Shown one piece after another: positions 43,485 to 56,218 of a stretch of 64,000 bases of DNA (its first letter is position 1; every line of letters starts with the position of its first letter). The position numbers and the translations under genes were made by a program. The notes beneath the pieces are model-generated. The model did not search any database and was not told where the DNA came from. It was given only the letters and a program-made list of their open reading frames with translations. Source of the stretch: Neobacillus bataviensis LMG 21833 (GTDB lineage: Bacteria > Bacillota > Bacilli > Bacillales > Cytobacillaceae); assembly GCF_000307875.1 (NCBI RefSeq), contig NZ_AJLS01000121.1, positions 39,766 through 103,765 of the forward strand, written 5' to 3'.

Positions 43485-45215
43485 GTGAAAGTAGAAGCAA
43501 AAGAACTGGAATTCCAAGCCAGTACCGCACCAAAGACGGGTGCAGACCTTCTTATTGACTTATTAAAAAATGAAGGTGTTGATACAATTTTTGGGTATCC
43601 GGGAGGTGCTGTCCTGCCGATTTACGATGCAATTTATCGTGCACAGGGTACGATCAATCATATTCTTTTCCGTCACGAGCAAGGCATGATCCATGCAGCT
43701 GAAGGATATGCCCGAATTACTGGCAATCCTGGTGTAGTTATCGCTACCTCAGGTCCCGGTGCAACAAACCTGGTAACTGGAATTACAGATGCGATGATGG
43801 ATTCCTTACCGCTGGTGGTATTTACTGGGCAGGTGGCACGCAGCGTCATCGGAACGGATGCCTTCCAAGAAGCTGACGTCATGGCGATTACAACACCAAT
43901 CACCAAGCATAATTACCAAGTACAATCCATTGCCGATTTACCAAGAATTGTGAAAGAAGCCTTTCATATTGCTTCTACAGGACGACCGGGGCCGGTTTTA
44001 GTCGATATTCCTAAAGATATTTCAGCTGGAGTTTTAGCTGAAGAACCTGAAGAGGCAAAAATTGATTTACCTGGTTACCAGCCAACAACAAAACCAAATC
44101 CAATGCAAATTAAAAAACTGGCTGTTTCAATTGCAAAAGCAAAAAAGCCTGTCATTCTTGCAGGCGCAGGTGTACTTCATGGAAAAGCATCAGCGGAATT
44201 AACCGCATTTGCTGAAAAACACCAGCTTCCGGTCGTGACGACACTACTAGGACTTGGTACCTTCCCGGCTGATAGCCCTCTCTCATTAGGAATGGGTGGC
44301 ATGCACGGAACCTATGCAGCAAACATGGCTTTATATGAAAGTGATTTACTTATCAACTTTGGTGCACGCTTCGATGACAGGTTAACCGGTAATCTTAAGC
44401 ACTTTGCTCCACAAGCAAAGGTCGCTCACATTGATATCGATCCAGCTGAAATTGGTAAAAATGTACCTACCCAAATTCCGATTGTGTCCGATGCGAAAGA
44501 AGCATTGGTTGAATTAATCAATCAAACAGTTGAATCACCTAAGCATGAGGAATGGATGGAAACACTTCAGCAATACAAACAGGAATATCCGCTTTGGTAT
44601 CAACATAATCCAAAGGGAATGTGTCCGCAGTGGGTAATCGAAGCCGTTCATAAAGTGACAAATGGCGATGCAATTGTGGCAACAGATGTCGGCCAACATC
44701 AAATGTGGGCCGCCCAGTACTACACCTTTAAAGAGCCGCATCGCTGGATTACTTCCGGCGGACTAGGCACTATGGGCTTTGGCTTCCCTGCCGCCATTGG
44801 AGCACAAATTGCATCACCAGAGAGTACAGTTGTCGCGATTGTCGGTGACGGCGGTTTCCAAATGACATTGCAGGAACTTTCCGTCATTTATGAACGAAAC
44901 CTTCCAGTCAAAATCATCATTGTCAATAATGGTGCACTTGGAATGGTTCGTCAGTGGCAGGAATTATTGCACGGCAACCGGATTTCCGAATCGATTCTTC
45001 ACACACAGCCAGATTTTGTCAAGCTTGCTGAAAGCTATTCGATTCGCGGATACAAGGTTGAAAATCAAGAAGAATTAATCACAGTTTTACCAGAAGTATT
45101 TGCCTATAATGGCCCTGTTCTTATTGATTGCCGAGTACTGCAGCAGGAAAAGGTTTTTCCAATGATTGCTCCTGGCAAAGGGCATCATGAAATGATTGGG
45201 GTGAAACCACTATGA
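43485..45215 (+). CDS. ilvB: acetolactate synthase, large subunit
   Basis: 576 residues from GTG 43485 with AAGGAGGG upstream. ThDP enzyme: [15 protein letters not shown], catalytic Glu in [19 protein letters not shown]-binding middle, [13 protein letters not shown] with [15 protein letters not shown]. It condenses pyruvate units. It overlaps ilvH by 4 nt (ATGA). Confidence 0.95.
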   Translation: MKVEAKELEFQASTAPKTGADLLIDLLKNEGVDTIFGYPGGAVLPIYDAIYRAQGTINHILFRHEQGMIHAAEGYARITGNPGVVIATSGPGATNLVTGITDAMMDSLPLVVFTGQVARSVIGTDAFQEADVMAITTPITKHNYQVQSIADLPRIVKEAFHIASTGRPGPVLVDIPKDISAGVLAEEPEEAKIDLPGYQPTTKPNPMQIKKLAVSIAKAKKPVILAGAGVLHGKASAELTAFAEKHQLPVVTTLLGLGTFPADSPLSLGMGGMHGTYAANMALYESDLLINFGARFDDRLTGNLKHFAPQAKVAHIDIDPAEIGKNVPTQIPIVSDAKEALVELINQTVESPKHEEWMETLQQYKQEYPLWYQHNPKGMCPQWVIEAVHKVTNGDAIVATDVGQHQMWAAQYYTFKEPHRWITSGGLGTMGFGFPAAIGAQIASPESTVVAIVGDGGFQMTLQELSVIYERNLPVKIIIVNNGALGMVRQWQELLHGNRISESILHTQPDFVKLAESYSIRGYKVENQEELITVLPEVFAYNGPVLIDCRVLQQEKVFPMIAPGKGHHEMIGVKPL

Positions 45216-45733
45216 AACGAATCATAACCTTAACAGTTCAAGATCGCAGCGGCGTACTCAATCGTGTTACCGGCCTCTTGCAAAGGCGGCAGTTCAATAT
45301 CGAGAGTATTTCCGTCGGACCTACTGAAACTGAGGGCATTTCCAAGATGACTCTGGTTGTAGAAATAGAAGATGAACAGCGCCTTGAACAAGTAACGAAA
45401 CAATTAAACAAGCAAATTGATGTATTAAAAGTTTCAGATATTACCGATAAGGCAATTGTTGTCAGAGAGCTTGCTCTCATTAAGGTTTCCAGCTCGAGTC
45501 AGCTTCGTAGTGAAATTAATGGAATTATTGATCCTTTCCGTGCCTCAGTGATTGACGTAAGTAAAGATAGTTTAGCCGTCCAGATTACAGGCCGTCCTGA
45601 AAAAATTGATGCCTTAATCGAGCTGCTTCGCCCATTTGGAATTAAAGAGATTGCCAGAACAGGGCTGACCGCCTTCCTACGCGGGCATCAGCCACAAGTA
45701 AACGAGCTAGCAACACACACACTATTAAAATAA
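45212..45733 (+). CDS. ilvH: acetolactate synthase, regulatory small subunit
   Basis: 173 residues. An N-terminal ACT domain ([40 protein letters not shown]) binds valine and a C-terminal domain ([17 protein letters not shown]) follows. Coupled to ilvB. Confidence 0.95.
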   Translation: MKRIITLTVQDRSGVLNRVTGLLQRRQFNIESISVGPTETEGISKMTLVVEIEDEQRLEQVTKQLNKQIDVLKVSDITDKAIVVRELALIKVSSSSQLRSEINGIIDPFRASVIDVSKDSLAVQITGRPEKIDALIELLRPFGIKEIARTGLTAFLRGHQPQVNELATHTLLK

Positions 45734-45753
45734 TAATATTCTCGAAAGGATGA

Positions 45754-48313
<2,560 letters not shown>

Positions 48314-48331
48314 AACGAAGCTTTGTAAAAC

Positions 48332-48383
48332 GGTGCCTGACACCAATAACTGCATACAAGTAGTGCAAATGGTGTCAGGCACC
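48332..48383. repeat. inverted GGTGCCTGACACC element between leuA and leuB
   Basis: GGTGCCTGACACC at 48332-48344 and its exact complement GGTGTCAGGCACC at 48371-48383 form a 13-bp stem around 26 nt that can itself fold. One arm recurs at 58300-58312. It has the look of a dispersed palindromic element known from Bacillaceae intergenic regions. There is no T-run, so it is not a simple terminator. Confidence 0.75.
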
Positions 48384-48420
48384 ATTTGGATTTTTCAACC
48401 AAATAAGGAGGTTGCTTCTA

Positions 48421-49527
48421 ATGAAAAAACGTATTGTCTTACTTCCCGGTGATGGGATTGGAAAAGAAGTTATTCATTCTGCAAAAGATGTGTTACAGGC
48501 AATTGCCGAAGAATATAATCATAGTTTTTGTTTTGAAACCCATGAAATCGGAGGAGCAGCCATTGACCTTTACGGCACTCCTCTTCCTGAAACAACTGTT
48601 GATGCCTGTAAACAAGCGGATGCTGTATTACTAGGTGCTGTCGGCGGGCCAAAATGGGATAATAATCCGTCCCACTTACGTCCTGAAAAAGGTTTGCTTG
48701 GCATCCGCAAAGCACTAGATTTATTTGCAAACTTAAGGCCAATCAAAGGATTTAAAAACCTGCTTCATGCATCCCCATTAAAAGAAGAAGTGGTTTCAGG
48801 AAGCGACCTCCTTATTGTTCGTGAATTAACGGGCGGGCTTTATTTCGGTACTCCTAGTGAACGCCGTGATAATGGTAACACCGTAGTAGACACACTCTCT
48901 TATACCCGTAAGGAGATTGAAAGAATTGTAGATAAAGGCTTTCAAGCAGCTCAGCAACGGCGCGGTCACCTGACTTCTGTCGATAAGGCAAATGTTCTGG
49001 AATCCAGCAAGCTTTGGCGTGAGGTTGTAGAGGAGAAAAAAGCTCAATATCCAGATGTTGCAGTTGAACATGTTTTAGTCGATGCTGCGGCAATGAAATT
49101 GATCACGAACCCAACCCATTTCGACGTCATTGTAACTGAAAATCTGTTTGGTGATATTTTAAGCGACGAGGCTTCCGTATTGACAGGGTCGCTCGGCATG
49201 CTCCCTTCTGCCAGCCTTCGTGAAGATGGACTTGGACTTTATGAACCAGTTCACGGCTCTGCACCAGATATTGCCGGCAAAGGCGTAGCCAATCCAGTTG
49301 CCATGATTTTGTCCGCTGCCCTTATGCTAAGATACTCCTTCCAATTGGAAGATGAAGCAAAAGTGATTGAGGATGCCGTTCAATCAATCCTTGATACCGG
49401 CTTCCATACAGGGGATCTCCAGGTTGCAAATGGACGCCTTGTTGGAACAGCGGAAATGACAAAATTGATTGTCGATTATATTAAATCGCAAAACGCTTCG
49501 AAATGTATCGCTAGCTGCTATTATTAA
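48421..49527 (+). CDS. leuB: 3-isopropylmalate dehydrogenase
   Basis: 368 residues from ATG 48421 (AAGGAGG, eight bases). LLPGDGIGKEVIHSAKDV, active-site Arg/Tyr (VRELTGGLYFG), Mg acids in NLFGDILSDEASVL, and NAD loop GSAPDIAGKGVANP. The last residues (CIASCYY) differ from the usual end and may mark a slightly changed tail. Confidence 0.95.
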   Translation: MKKRIVLLPGDGIGKEVIHSAKDVLQAIAEEYNHSFCFETHEIGGAAIDLYGTPLPETTVDACKQADAVLLGAVGGPKWDNNPSHLRPEKGLLGIRKALDLFANLRPIKGFKNLLHASPLKEEVVSGSDLLIVRELTGGLYFGTPSERRDNGNTVVDTLSYTRKEIERIVDKGFQAAQQRRGHLTSVDKANVLESSKLWREVVEEKKAQYPDVAVEHVLVDAAAMKLITNPTHFDVIVTENLFGDILSDEASVLTGSLGMLPSASLREDGLGLYEPVHGSAPDIAGKGVANPVAMILSAALMLRYSFQLEDEAKVIEDAVQSILDTGFHTGDLQVANGRLVGTAEMTKLIVDYIKSQNASKCIASCYY

Positions 49528-49591
49528 GTAATTTTCTGGGGTAAATCGTCTTTGGTAGATGATTTACCCTTACAATTCTGTTGGAGTAGAG

Positions 49592-49675
49592 TATCCGCTG
49601 ATTGAGACGGGTTATCCGCTGATTGAGGCGAGTTATCCGCCGATTGGAACAGGGTATCCGCTGATTGAAGCAAAA
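49592..49675. repeat. 21-bp tandem repeats upstream of leuC, four copies
   Basis: TATCCGCTGATTGA-type units start at 49592, 49613, 49634 and 49655, exactly 21 bp apart. In frame with leuC they read [47 protein letters not shown] hairpin precedes them (49539-49569). leuC has its own ribosome site after the array, so translation of the repeats is doubtful. Confidence 0.85.
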
Positions 49676-49705
49676 TTTAAATCTTTTAACGTGAGGAAGG
49701 AAGCT

Positions 49706-51124
49706 ATGCAAACACCAAAAACGATTATCCAAAAAATTTGGGAACAGCATGTTGTCCATCAAGAAGAAGGAAAACCAGATTTACTATACATCGATTTGCA
49801 TCTCGTTCACGAGGTAACCTCTCCTCAAGCATTTGAGGGCTTAAGAATAAACGGACGCAAGGTTCGCCGCCCAGATCTTACTTACGCAACAATGGATCAC
49901 AATATTCCAACCCGTGACCGCAGTGAGATAAAAGATCCAGTTTCAAAAAATCAAGTTGATACATTACAGAAAAACTGCCAGGAATTCGGTATCGAATTAT
50001 CTGATTTACACCACCCAGATAATGGAATTGTTCATGTTATTGGACCACAGCTTGGTTTAACCCAGCCTGGTAAAACCATCGTTTGTGGTGACAGCCATAC
50101 CTCCACTCACGGTGCATTCGGTGCCCTTGCTTTTGGTATAGGAACAAGTGAAGTCGAACATGTTCTGGCATCACAAACATTATGGCAGGCGCCTCCAAAA
50201 ACCATGAACGTAAAAGTAAATGGTAACCTTGGAGTGGGTGTAACAGCTAAGGATTTAATTTTAGCGATTATCGGTAAATTTGGAGTTCAATTTGGTACTG
50301 GCTATGTAATGGAGTATACAGGCGAAGCGATTCGTTCCCTTTCCATGGAAGAGCGTATGACAGTATGTAACATGTCTATTGAAGCTGGAGCACGTGCCGG
50401 CTTGATTACACCAGATGAAACGACTTTTGAATACTTAAAAGGACGCCGTCATGTCCCTAAAGGCGAAGCGTTCGAGGAAGCTGTTGCCAAATGGCGTGCA
50501 CTTGCTACTGATGAAGGTGCTTCTTACGATACAGTAGTTGAGATTAATGCTGACGAGATTGAACCACAAGTAACTTGGGGCACAAACCCTGGTATGTGTC
50601 TACCAGTAACTGCTGATGTTCCAAATCCGGATAATACGGATAAAGTGAGTGAAAAAGATCAAATTTCCCGTGCCCTTCAATATATGGGACTTGAGGCTGA
50701 TCAGCCAATTACTAGCATCCAAATTGACCATGTCTTTATTGGATCATGTACAAACTCTCGTCTAAGTGATTTACGAAAAGCGGCTGAAGTCATTCGTGGC
50801 AAGAAGGTTAATCCTGCTGTTAAGGCAATCGTTGTTCCAGGTTCTTTTGTCGTAAAAATGGAAGCTGAAAAAGAAGGAATTGACCAAGTTTTTAAAGATG
50901 CCGGCTTTGAATGGCGCGAGGCAGGATGCAGCATGTGCTTAGCGATGAATGATGATATTGTTCCTCCAGGAGGACGCTGTGCTTCCACTTCAAACCGAAA
51001 CTTTGAAGGCCGTCAAGGAAATGGTGCACGTACACACTTAGTCAGCCCAGAAATGGCAGCAGCGGCTGCAGTTGCGGGTCATTTCGTTGATGTCCGCAAA
51101 TTTACTGCACAGGAGGTTTACTAA
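49706..51124 (+). CDS. leuC: 3-isopropylmalate dehydratase, large subunit
   Basis: 472 residues from ATG 49706, chosen by GAGGAAGGA and by the family start ([15 protein letters not shown]). A frame start at 49559 would add the 21-bp repeat peptide and has no ribosome site. Aconitase fold: [20 protein letters not shown], and the 4Fe-4S cysteines in [10 protein letters not shown] and [10 protein letters not shown]. Confidence 0.94.
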   Translation: MQTPKTIIQKIWEQHVVHQEEGKPDLLYIDLHLVHEVTSPQAFEGLRINGRKVRRPDLTYATMDHNIPTRDRSEIKDPVSKNQVDTLQKNCQEFGIELSDLHHPDNGIVHVIGPQLGLTQPGKTIVCGDSHTSTHGAFGALAFGIGTSEVEHVLASQTLWQAPPKTMNVKVNGNLGVGVTAKDLILAIIGKFGVQFGTGYVMEYTGEAIRSLSMEERMTVCNMSIEAGARAGLITPDETTFEYLKGRRHVPKGEAFEEAVAKWRALATDEGASYDTVVEINADEIEPQVTWGTNPGMCLPVTADVPNPDNTDKVSEKDQISRALQYMGLEADQPITSIQIDHVFIGSCTNSRLSDLRKAAEVIRGKKVNPAVKAIVVPGSFVVKMEAEKEGIDQVFKDAGFEWREAGCSMCLAMNDDIVPPGGRCASTSNRNFEGRQGNGARTHLVSPEMAAAAAVAGHFVDVRKFTAQEVY

Positions 51125-51126
51125 TC

Positions 51127-51711
51127 ATGGAACCACTACGCACACACCAAGGCCTTGTTTATCCATTAAACCGTGCAAACGTTGATACAGACCAAATTAT
51201 TCCGAAGCAATTTTTAAAACGGATCGAACGCAGTGGCTTTGGCCAATTCTTATTTTATAACTGGCGTTTTGATGATGAGGGTAATCTACGTGAAGATTTT
51301 TCATTGAATGATCCAAAATATAAAGATGCTTCCATCATCGTTGCTGGAGAAAACTTTGGCTGCGGCTCATCCCGCGAGCATGCGCCATGGGCCATTCAGG
51401 ACTTTGGTTTCAAAGTAGTTATTGCTCCAAGTTTCGCTGATATTTTTAAAAACAACTGTGCAAAAACGGGGATTCTAACCGTTCAAGCATCTGAAGAACA
51501 AGTTCAAGAAATTATTCGAAAAGCTGAATCGAGTGAATATACCTTAACTGTAGACCTTGAAGAACAAGTGGTTTACGATAATGAGGGCTTTAAGCTTACA
51601 TTTGATATCGCACCCTATCCTAAGCAAATGCTTTTAAACGGCTGGGACGAAATCGGTGTCACGTTAAGCTATGAAGATAAAATCAAGCAATATGAGCTTG
51701 CGCAAAAATAA
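51127..51711 (+). CDS. leuD: 3-isopropylmalate dehydratase, small subunit
   Basis: 194 residues. Swivel domain with NVDTDQIIPKQFLKR, and the substrate loop ENFGCGSSREHAPWAIQDFG. Two bases after the leuC stop; last gene before the operon terminator. Confidence 0.95.
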   Translation: MEPLRTHQGLVYPLNRANVDTDQIIPKQFLKRIERSGFGQFLFYNWRFDDEGNLREDFSLNDPKYKDASIIVAGENFGCGSSREHAPWAIQDFGFKVVIAPSFADIFKNNCAKTGILTVQASEEQVQEIIRKAESSEYTLTVDLEEQVVYDNEGFKLTFDIAPYPKQMLLNGWDEIGVTLSYEDKIKQYELAQK

Positions 51712-51715
51712 TACC

Positions 51716-51745
51716 AAAAAGAGCTTGAAATCCAAGCTCTTTTTT
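51716..51745. terminator. operon terminator after leuD, bidirectional
   Basis: AAAAAGAGCTTG and CAAGCTCTTTTTT form a perfect 12-bp stem with loop AAATC. Confidence 0.9.
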
Positions 51746-51749
51746 AAAT

Positions 51750-52049
51750 CTAGAATTCCGGCAATTGATCAAGATTATTTTCCTTTATTCCGTCAGGTTC
51801 GCTGCGGATAATGTCTCTCCCATATTTGTGGAAAACATCGATATGGGCAATCTTCCCCGCCTTCGCTTCAGCTAGTGCCGTAATATAATCTAGCTCCCTT
51901 CCTGCATTTGTTTTAAAAGCAATCAGGTCGCCATCATCATTTTTCCTGACAGCGACAAATTCCTCTTTGCCATCCAGATTCGATTGATCGGCTTCTATGG
52001 GGGTTTGCTGCTTATACTGTTCGTATATCTTTTCAAAATCTTGTTCCAT
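51750..52049 (-). CDS. DUF3892 protein
   Basis: 99 residues. The second half (FVAVRKNDDGDLIAFKTNAG; RELDYITALAEAKAGKIAHI; DIIRSEPDG) is the DUF3892 signature, a small SH3-like domain of unknown role in Firmicutes. GGAGGTGACAGG precedes the ATG. Confidence 0.83.
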   Translation of the reverse strand: MEQDFEKIYEQYKQQTPIEADQSNLDGKEEFVAVRKNDDGDLIAFKTNAGRELDYITALAEAKAGKIAHIDVFHKYGRDIIRSEPDGIKENNLDQLPEF

Positions 52050-52202
52050 CCTGTCACCTCCGAACGTTTGTTAGTATTTTTCTATTTTTAAAAATTATCC
52101 CCTTGTCCCGTAATTGTCAAAAACTGTTCAATATTTTCCTCTACTAAAAAAATTACCCCATTACCATACGTGGTATAATTTACCTAATTGGGGGCGATCA
52201 AA

Positions 52203-52952
52203 TTGGAAGCAAGGGAAGGGAATGCTTGGTTTTATATACGAAATCATCAGCAACAGGGACCCATCGGATTGTTTGAACTGAAAAAAATGTTTGAGCAAGG
52301 TATATTAACTCCTGAAACCTTTGTTTGGTCAAAGAATTTGAATCAATGGCAAATGGTAAAAAGCCTTGATCTATTGCCAGATATAGTTTTTAAGCCCAAG
52401 GAGTGTGCACAACCTGAAGAAAATTTCGCTAGTACTTGGCAAGAAATTGAAAAGGATACCTATCCAAAAGGAAGACCGTTTGTGCGATATCTAGCAAGGT
52501 TTTTCGACCTTTCGTTATTTTCACTAGTCTTAATCACTTTTGTATCAATCTTCTCTCCCAAATTCATCTTAGAAACATCTGGAAGCTTTATCTTTATGCT
52601 TTGTCTCGTTCTCTATGTATTGGTAGAGGCATCCATCCTCTCGATTTTCGGAAATACATTAGGGAAGACCATCCTAAACGCCCGCCTTCGAACGATTAAT
52701 GGTGAACCGCTTCATTTTCTGATTGCACTCAAGCGGAGTATTTTTGTAACAGCAGCCGGAATGGGCTTTGGTGTACCGATTATTAATTTTATTTGCTTTT
52801 ATTTTTCCTTTTTTGATCTTAAAAAGAATGGGATATCCACTTGGGACCAGCAGATTGGAACAGTTGTCCTATATGGAAAGGTTAGTCCAACGCGGATCAT
52901 TTTCGTTAGCCTCTTTCCTATTGCGTTATTAATTGCCGGTCTGTCCATTTAG
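52203..52952 (+). CDS. GYF-domain + RDD-family membrane protein
   Basis: About 249 residues from TTG 52203 with GGGGGCG upstream (a TTG at 52188 is possible). Residues 5-55 are a GYF_2 fold (WFYIRNHQQQGPIGLFELKK; TFVWSKNLNQWQMVKSL). From about 95 on is an RDD domain: RYLARFFDLSLFSLVLITF, NTLGKTILNARLRTINGEPL, with four membrane segments. RDD proteins are proposed ion exchangers or membrane-stress factors. Confidence 0.83.
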   Translation: MEAREGNAWFYIRNHQQQGPIGLFELKKMFEQGILTPETFVWSKNLNQWQMVKSLDLLPDIVFKPKECAQPEENFASTWQEIEKDTYPKGRPFVRYLARFFDLSLFSLVLITFVSIFSPKFILETSGSFIFMLCLVLYVLVEASILSIFGNTLGKTILNARLRTINGEPLHFLIALKRSIFVTAAGMGFGVPIINFICFYFSFFDLKKNGISTWDQQIGTVVLYGKVSPTRIIFVSLFPIALLIAGLSI

Positions 52953-53000
52953 TTATTTCTTTTGTTTCACGTTGTAAAAAGCTGAACAATCTCTTCAAAA

Positions 53001-53035
53001 TAAGAGCCCTCCATACACCAATATGGAAGGGTCTT
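53001..53035. terminator. hairpin between convergent RDD and VOC genes
   Basis: AAGAGCCCTCCATA faces TATGGAAGGGTCTT, mostly paired. No long T-run on the + side, so the strength is uncertain. Confidence 0.55.
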
Positions 53036-53095
53036 CACATCTTTCGAATAAAGGGTCAAGAAACTATTGGCCCATATCATTTCTGTTATATAGTA

Positions 53096-53812
53096 TTATC
53101 TACCGCTATAAATACCAATCGGATTTCCATCAAGATCAAGGAATTGCGCAAAAGTCCCGCCGCTAGGAATCTCCGTTTCAGGTAAAATCACTTTCCCACC
53201 TAACTCGGTTACCTTCTCTAAACATGCTGACATGTCCGCTACTCTAATATAAAGGGTCAAGTAAGGTTGTTCCTCAAATGTCCAATTAAAAAGGTGTCCG
53301 TCTAAGCCGGTGTCTTCGTCAGAGATACTCATGACCGGACCATCATCGGTAATTCGCCAATTAAAAACAGCTTCATAAAACCCTAGTGAACGATGCCCTT
53401 CTCTAGCTGCGATTTCAAAGAAACCAATTTGATTAAAGTCAATCACAGCTTTGCTTTGGCTCACGGCATGGGTCGTGCCTTGGTAGGCACCCATGATAAT
53501 CCCATCTGGGTCAACAAATTGGGCAATCGAACCGCCTGTTGGGACGGCCATTTCCGGGAGGATGACTGTGCCACCCATTTCCTCAACTTTTGCCAAACAT
53601 TCTTGAATGTTTTCAACGTTTATGTACATGCTGGTATGTGTCGGATGGTTATTATGCGGCCATTTGAGAATATGGCCGCTTAAGCCTGCGCCGGAAATTT
53701 GCAGTAACGGCCCAACATCGGTCACTTTCCAATTAAACACTCCCTCGTAAAAATTTTTTGCTAGATTTCCATCTCTCGCTGCGATGACAAACATCTTAAT
53801 TGTGTTTCCCAT
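53096..53812 (-). CDS. two-domain VOC (glyoxalase/bleomycin-resistance-like) protein
   Basis: 238 residues made of two copies of one VOC module: FVIAARDGNLAKNFYEGVFN with GGTVILPEMAVPTGGSIAQF, and FEIAAREGHRSLGFYEAVFN with GGKVILPETEIPSGGTFAQF. Typical of the CFP30/27-like tandem VOC family. Substrate unknown. Confidence 0.85.
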   Translation of the reverse strand: MGNTIKMFVIAARDGNLAKNFYEGVFNWKVTDVGPLLQISGAGLSGHILKWPHNNHPTHTSMYINVENIQECLAKVEEMGGTVILPEMAVPTGGSIAQFVDPDGIIMGAYQGTTHAVSQSKAVIDFNQIGFFEIAAREGHRSLGFYEAVFNWRITDDGPVMSISDEDTGLDGHLFNWTFEEQPYLTLYIRVADMSACLEKVTELGGKVILPETEIPSGGTFAQFLDLDGNPIGIYSGR

Positions 53813-53954
53813 ATTTTCAACTCCACTTCCTAATTACATCTAATATCAGTTTACAGTATGAACATCTTAAACCAATACTTAAACTTCGACAAAAAGGGTA
53901 CTTTTTCCTTTATAGTTAATATGGCTATAATACTTGTGATAGGAGTGACGCAAA

Positions 53955-55505
53955 TTGGCAAGATACGATAAAACCCATGATCCGGGGAAAAATAAAGAAC
54001 TACTTGAGCAAATTAGCGGAAAACGCCTTGATTTGAAACAGGTGATTCAGCAAACGGTATACATTTTTGAGCAATGCCGAATGAATCGTCGCGCCCCGAT
54101 TCCGGAAAAAGTGCAGCCACTTTCTTTTTCAGAAAAGGCCATGGAAAGTTTATTTCGTCTTACAGCAAAGCGTTCACAGATTCTGGAATCAACTCGGATT
54201 CTTGTGGATGATGAAGGAAATGTGATTCCTGATTGGAAGTCTAAACTGGATCAGGAATACGAGCAGTTGCTGGCAAACATCATAATGGAAGTCAATGTTG
54301 CGGATTTTGGTGCGGTTGGGGATGGAAAAACGGATTGTACAGACGCTTTTAAAAGGGCACTCGGCACAGGACGGGTAAAGGTTGTAGTCCCCCCTGGGGT
54401 TTTTATCACCAAAGGCATCCGCCTGCCGTCCTGGACATGTCTAATTGGCAAAGGAAAAGGTTCAACAACAATTAAGCTGCATGACCAAGCTTCGAAGGGA
54501 ACCCGGTTAATCACAAACGCTAATCATTGGCGAGGCAATCATCATATTTTTGTCCAAGGAATGAGTTTAGACTGGAATGTCGAAAGGATTGGGATTGCGG
54601 CAAAAACGAGTACTTGGGGCAATCATTCAAGCTGCCTAACCTATGCAAATGTTACCTACGGCTGGGTCAAGGATGTTGAAGGAATCAATCCGGGACTCCA
54701 TTGTTTTGACATTTCCTCCACTCAGTACAATTATGCCGGTGACGGATATCGTGCCCGTGGCGGCAGCAAGTATGTATGGCTAGATCATGTATCGGGCTAT
54801 GGTTTCGGTGATGACGGAATTACAACACATCATAGTGATTATATCTTTATTTCTAATTCCCATATTTGCGATCCCAGCGGACGGGCGCATCAGAAAGGTT
54901 TTTCCAATTCCAATGGGATTGAAGTGGATGATGGTTCGCGAAATGTGTTATTAGCGAATAATTCTTCTGCTAGGTGCTTTGGCGGCGTGGAAATTAAAGC
55001 CCATCAAAATTCCTCCGCGGCTAACAATGTACAAATTGTTGGGCATCTTTCCGTGAACGATAATCGTGCCTTTAACTTCCGTCATATCGGGCACCATAAA
55101 ATCACTGATCCAGAATCTCAATCTGCCTTTAATATTATCGCTGTAAACCTTGCAGCAATTGAACCGATTTTTACAGATTTATATAAGGATTCCGCACCGC
55201 GGGGGATGGTTATTTCCGCCTACAAAAATGTAGTAGTTAATCACTTTACATTGGTCGGCGACCCCAATTACGATTATAAAAGGAATCCATTGGTCGCCCT
55301 CCAATATCGAGCGAGAAATGTATTTTTGGATAACATTACAGCCACTGACTTTAATAAGGCTGGTGCCATGATTAAGGTTTACGGTGGCGACAATCGCGCG
55401 GATTCAATTAAAATTCTTACTTACCCTTCTGAGAAAATCGAAATTGGTTCAGGAGTCCAAGATATTACTATAGACAGTACGGAAAGCGTCAATGTTTACT
55501 TTTGA
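53955..55505 (+). CDS. right-handed beta-helix protein (pectate-lyase-3/GH28-like)
   Basis: 516 residues from TTG 53955 with AGGAGTG upstream. The N-terminal 100 residues are helical and charged. From about 112 comes VADFGAVGDGKTDCTDAFKR, the start motif of the pectate lyase superfamily-3 helix, followed by beta-coil turns (FISNSHICDPSGRAHQKGFS; GIEVDDGSRNVLLANNSSAR). No signal peptide is seen, unusual for a polysaccharide enzyme, so it may act in the cell, in a spore or as a structural or tail-like protein. Confidence 0.78.
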   Translation: MARYDKTHDPGKNKELLEQISGKRLDLKQVIQQTVYIFEQCRMNRRAPIPEKVQPLSFSEKAMESLFRLTAKRSQILESTRILVDDEGNVIPDWKSKLDQEYEQLLANIIMEVNVADFGAVGDGKTDCTDAFKRALGTGRVKVVVPPGVFITKGIRLPSWTCLIGKGKGSTTIKLHDQASKGTRLITNANHWRGNHHIFVQGMSLDWNVERIGIAAKTSTWGNHSSCLTYANVTYGWVKDVEGINPGLHCFDISSTQYNYAGDGYRARGGSKYVWLDHVSGYGFGDDGITTHHSDYIFISNSHICDPSGRAHQKGFSNSNGIEVDDGSRNVLLANNSSARCFGGVEIKAHQNSSAANNVQIVGHLSVNDNRAFNFRHIGHHKITDPESQSAFNIIAVNLAAIEPIFTDLYKDSAPRGMVISAYKNVVVNHFTLVGDPNYDYKRNPLVALQYRARNVFLDNITATDFNKAGAMIKVYGGDNRADSIKILTYPSEKIEIGSGVQDITIDSTESVNVYF

Positions 55506-55513
55506 CGCTTTCC
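55481..55513. terminator. bidirectional terminator overlapping two stop codons
   Basis: GGAAAGCGTCAA and TTGACGCTTTCC form a perfect 12-bp stem that spans the stops of the beta-helix gene (+) and the DUF1836 gene (-), whose ends overlap by 10 nt. Confidence 0.75.
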
Positions 55514-56086
55514 TTCTTTTTCAACAACGATTTCGTCCACAAGCTTTTCGGCTACTCTTCGATATAAATTGCTCATGTGGACAAGTGACGAAATCATCAA
55601 TACCTGCTCGAGATAGGCTGAACCCTCTTTTTCAGTCTCGGCAATTTCCTCTTTAACTTCCTTCACTCTTTCCTCAATATCCACTTTAAAATCAGTCGTA
55701 TTTCGACTGGTAAGATGCAAATAGCTTGAATAAAAAGTATCTAAATCAACCGCTTCATCTACAATCTTTTTATTCATACCACTTAGGGTTGCCTTAATAT
55801 CATTGATCGATAGCGCCCCTTTTAACTGGTAAATCAAGCTCATTAAGATCAGATGCTCTTTTGAATACTTTTTATTTTGAATCGAAAAAATCAGCTTTCC
55901 CTTCGCGTAGTTATTAATCATCGTTTTGGTAAGCACCTTTTCGTCCTCATTCCTCTTCGATGCATTGAATTTATTTTCGAATAATTGAATGACTTGATCC
56001 ATATATAAATCTATCTTTGGAATTTCATCCAAGGATAAGCTTGTTTCTAAGCCAAGTTCATCGATGATTTTTTTAATATTTTCCAT
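55496..56086 (-). CDS. DUF1836 protein
   Basis: 196 residues. The opening helices with IPKIDLYMDQVIQLFENKFN, TKTMINNYAKGKLIFSIQNK and YSKEHLILMSLIYQLKGALS are the DUF1836 signature, an HTH-like domain seen in Firmicute sporulation-era genes of unknown role. Confidence 0.82.
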   Translation of the reverse strand: MENIKKIIDELGLETSLSLDEIPKIDLYMDQVIQLFENKFNASKRNEDEKVLTKTMINNYAKGKLIFSIQNKKYSKEHLILMSLIYQLKGALSINDIKATLSGMNKKIVDEAVDLDTFYSSYLHLTSRNTTDFKVDIEERVKEVKEEIAETEKEGSAYLEQVLMISSLVHMSNLYRRVAEKLVDEIVVEKEGKRQK

Positions 56087-56218
56087 GATAAAAGAACCCC
56101 ACCATTTTAATTAGTAATTTTATTATACATAATGAAATAAGAGTTGACTAGGTTTCAACTTATCAGTATTATTATAAGTAGTTATCAAAACTACATGTTG
56201 TGTTAGGGGGATTTTTTA

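Noticed and set aside
49559..49705. N-terminal extension of leuC through the 21-bp repeats
   Set aside because: No ribosome site at 49559; GAGGAAGGA before ATG 49706 and the family start fix leuC at 49706.
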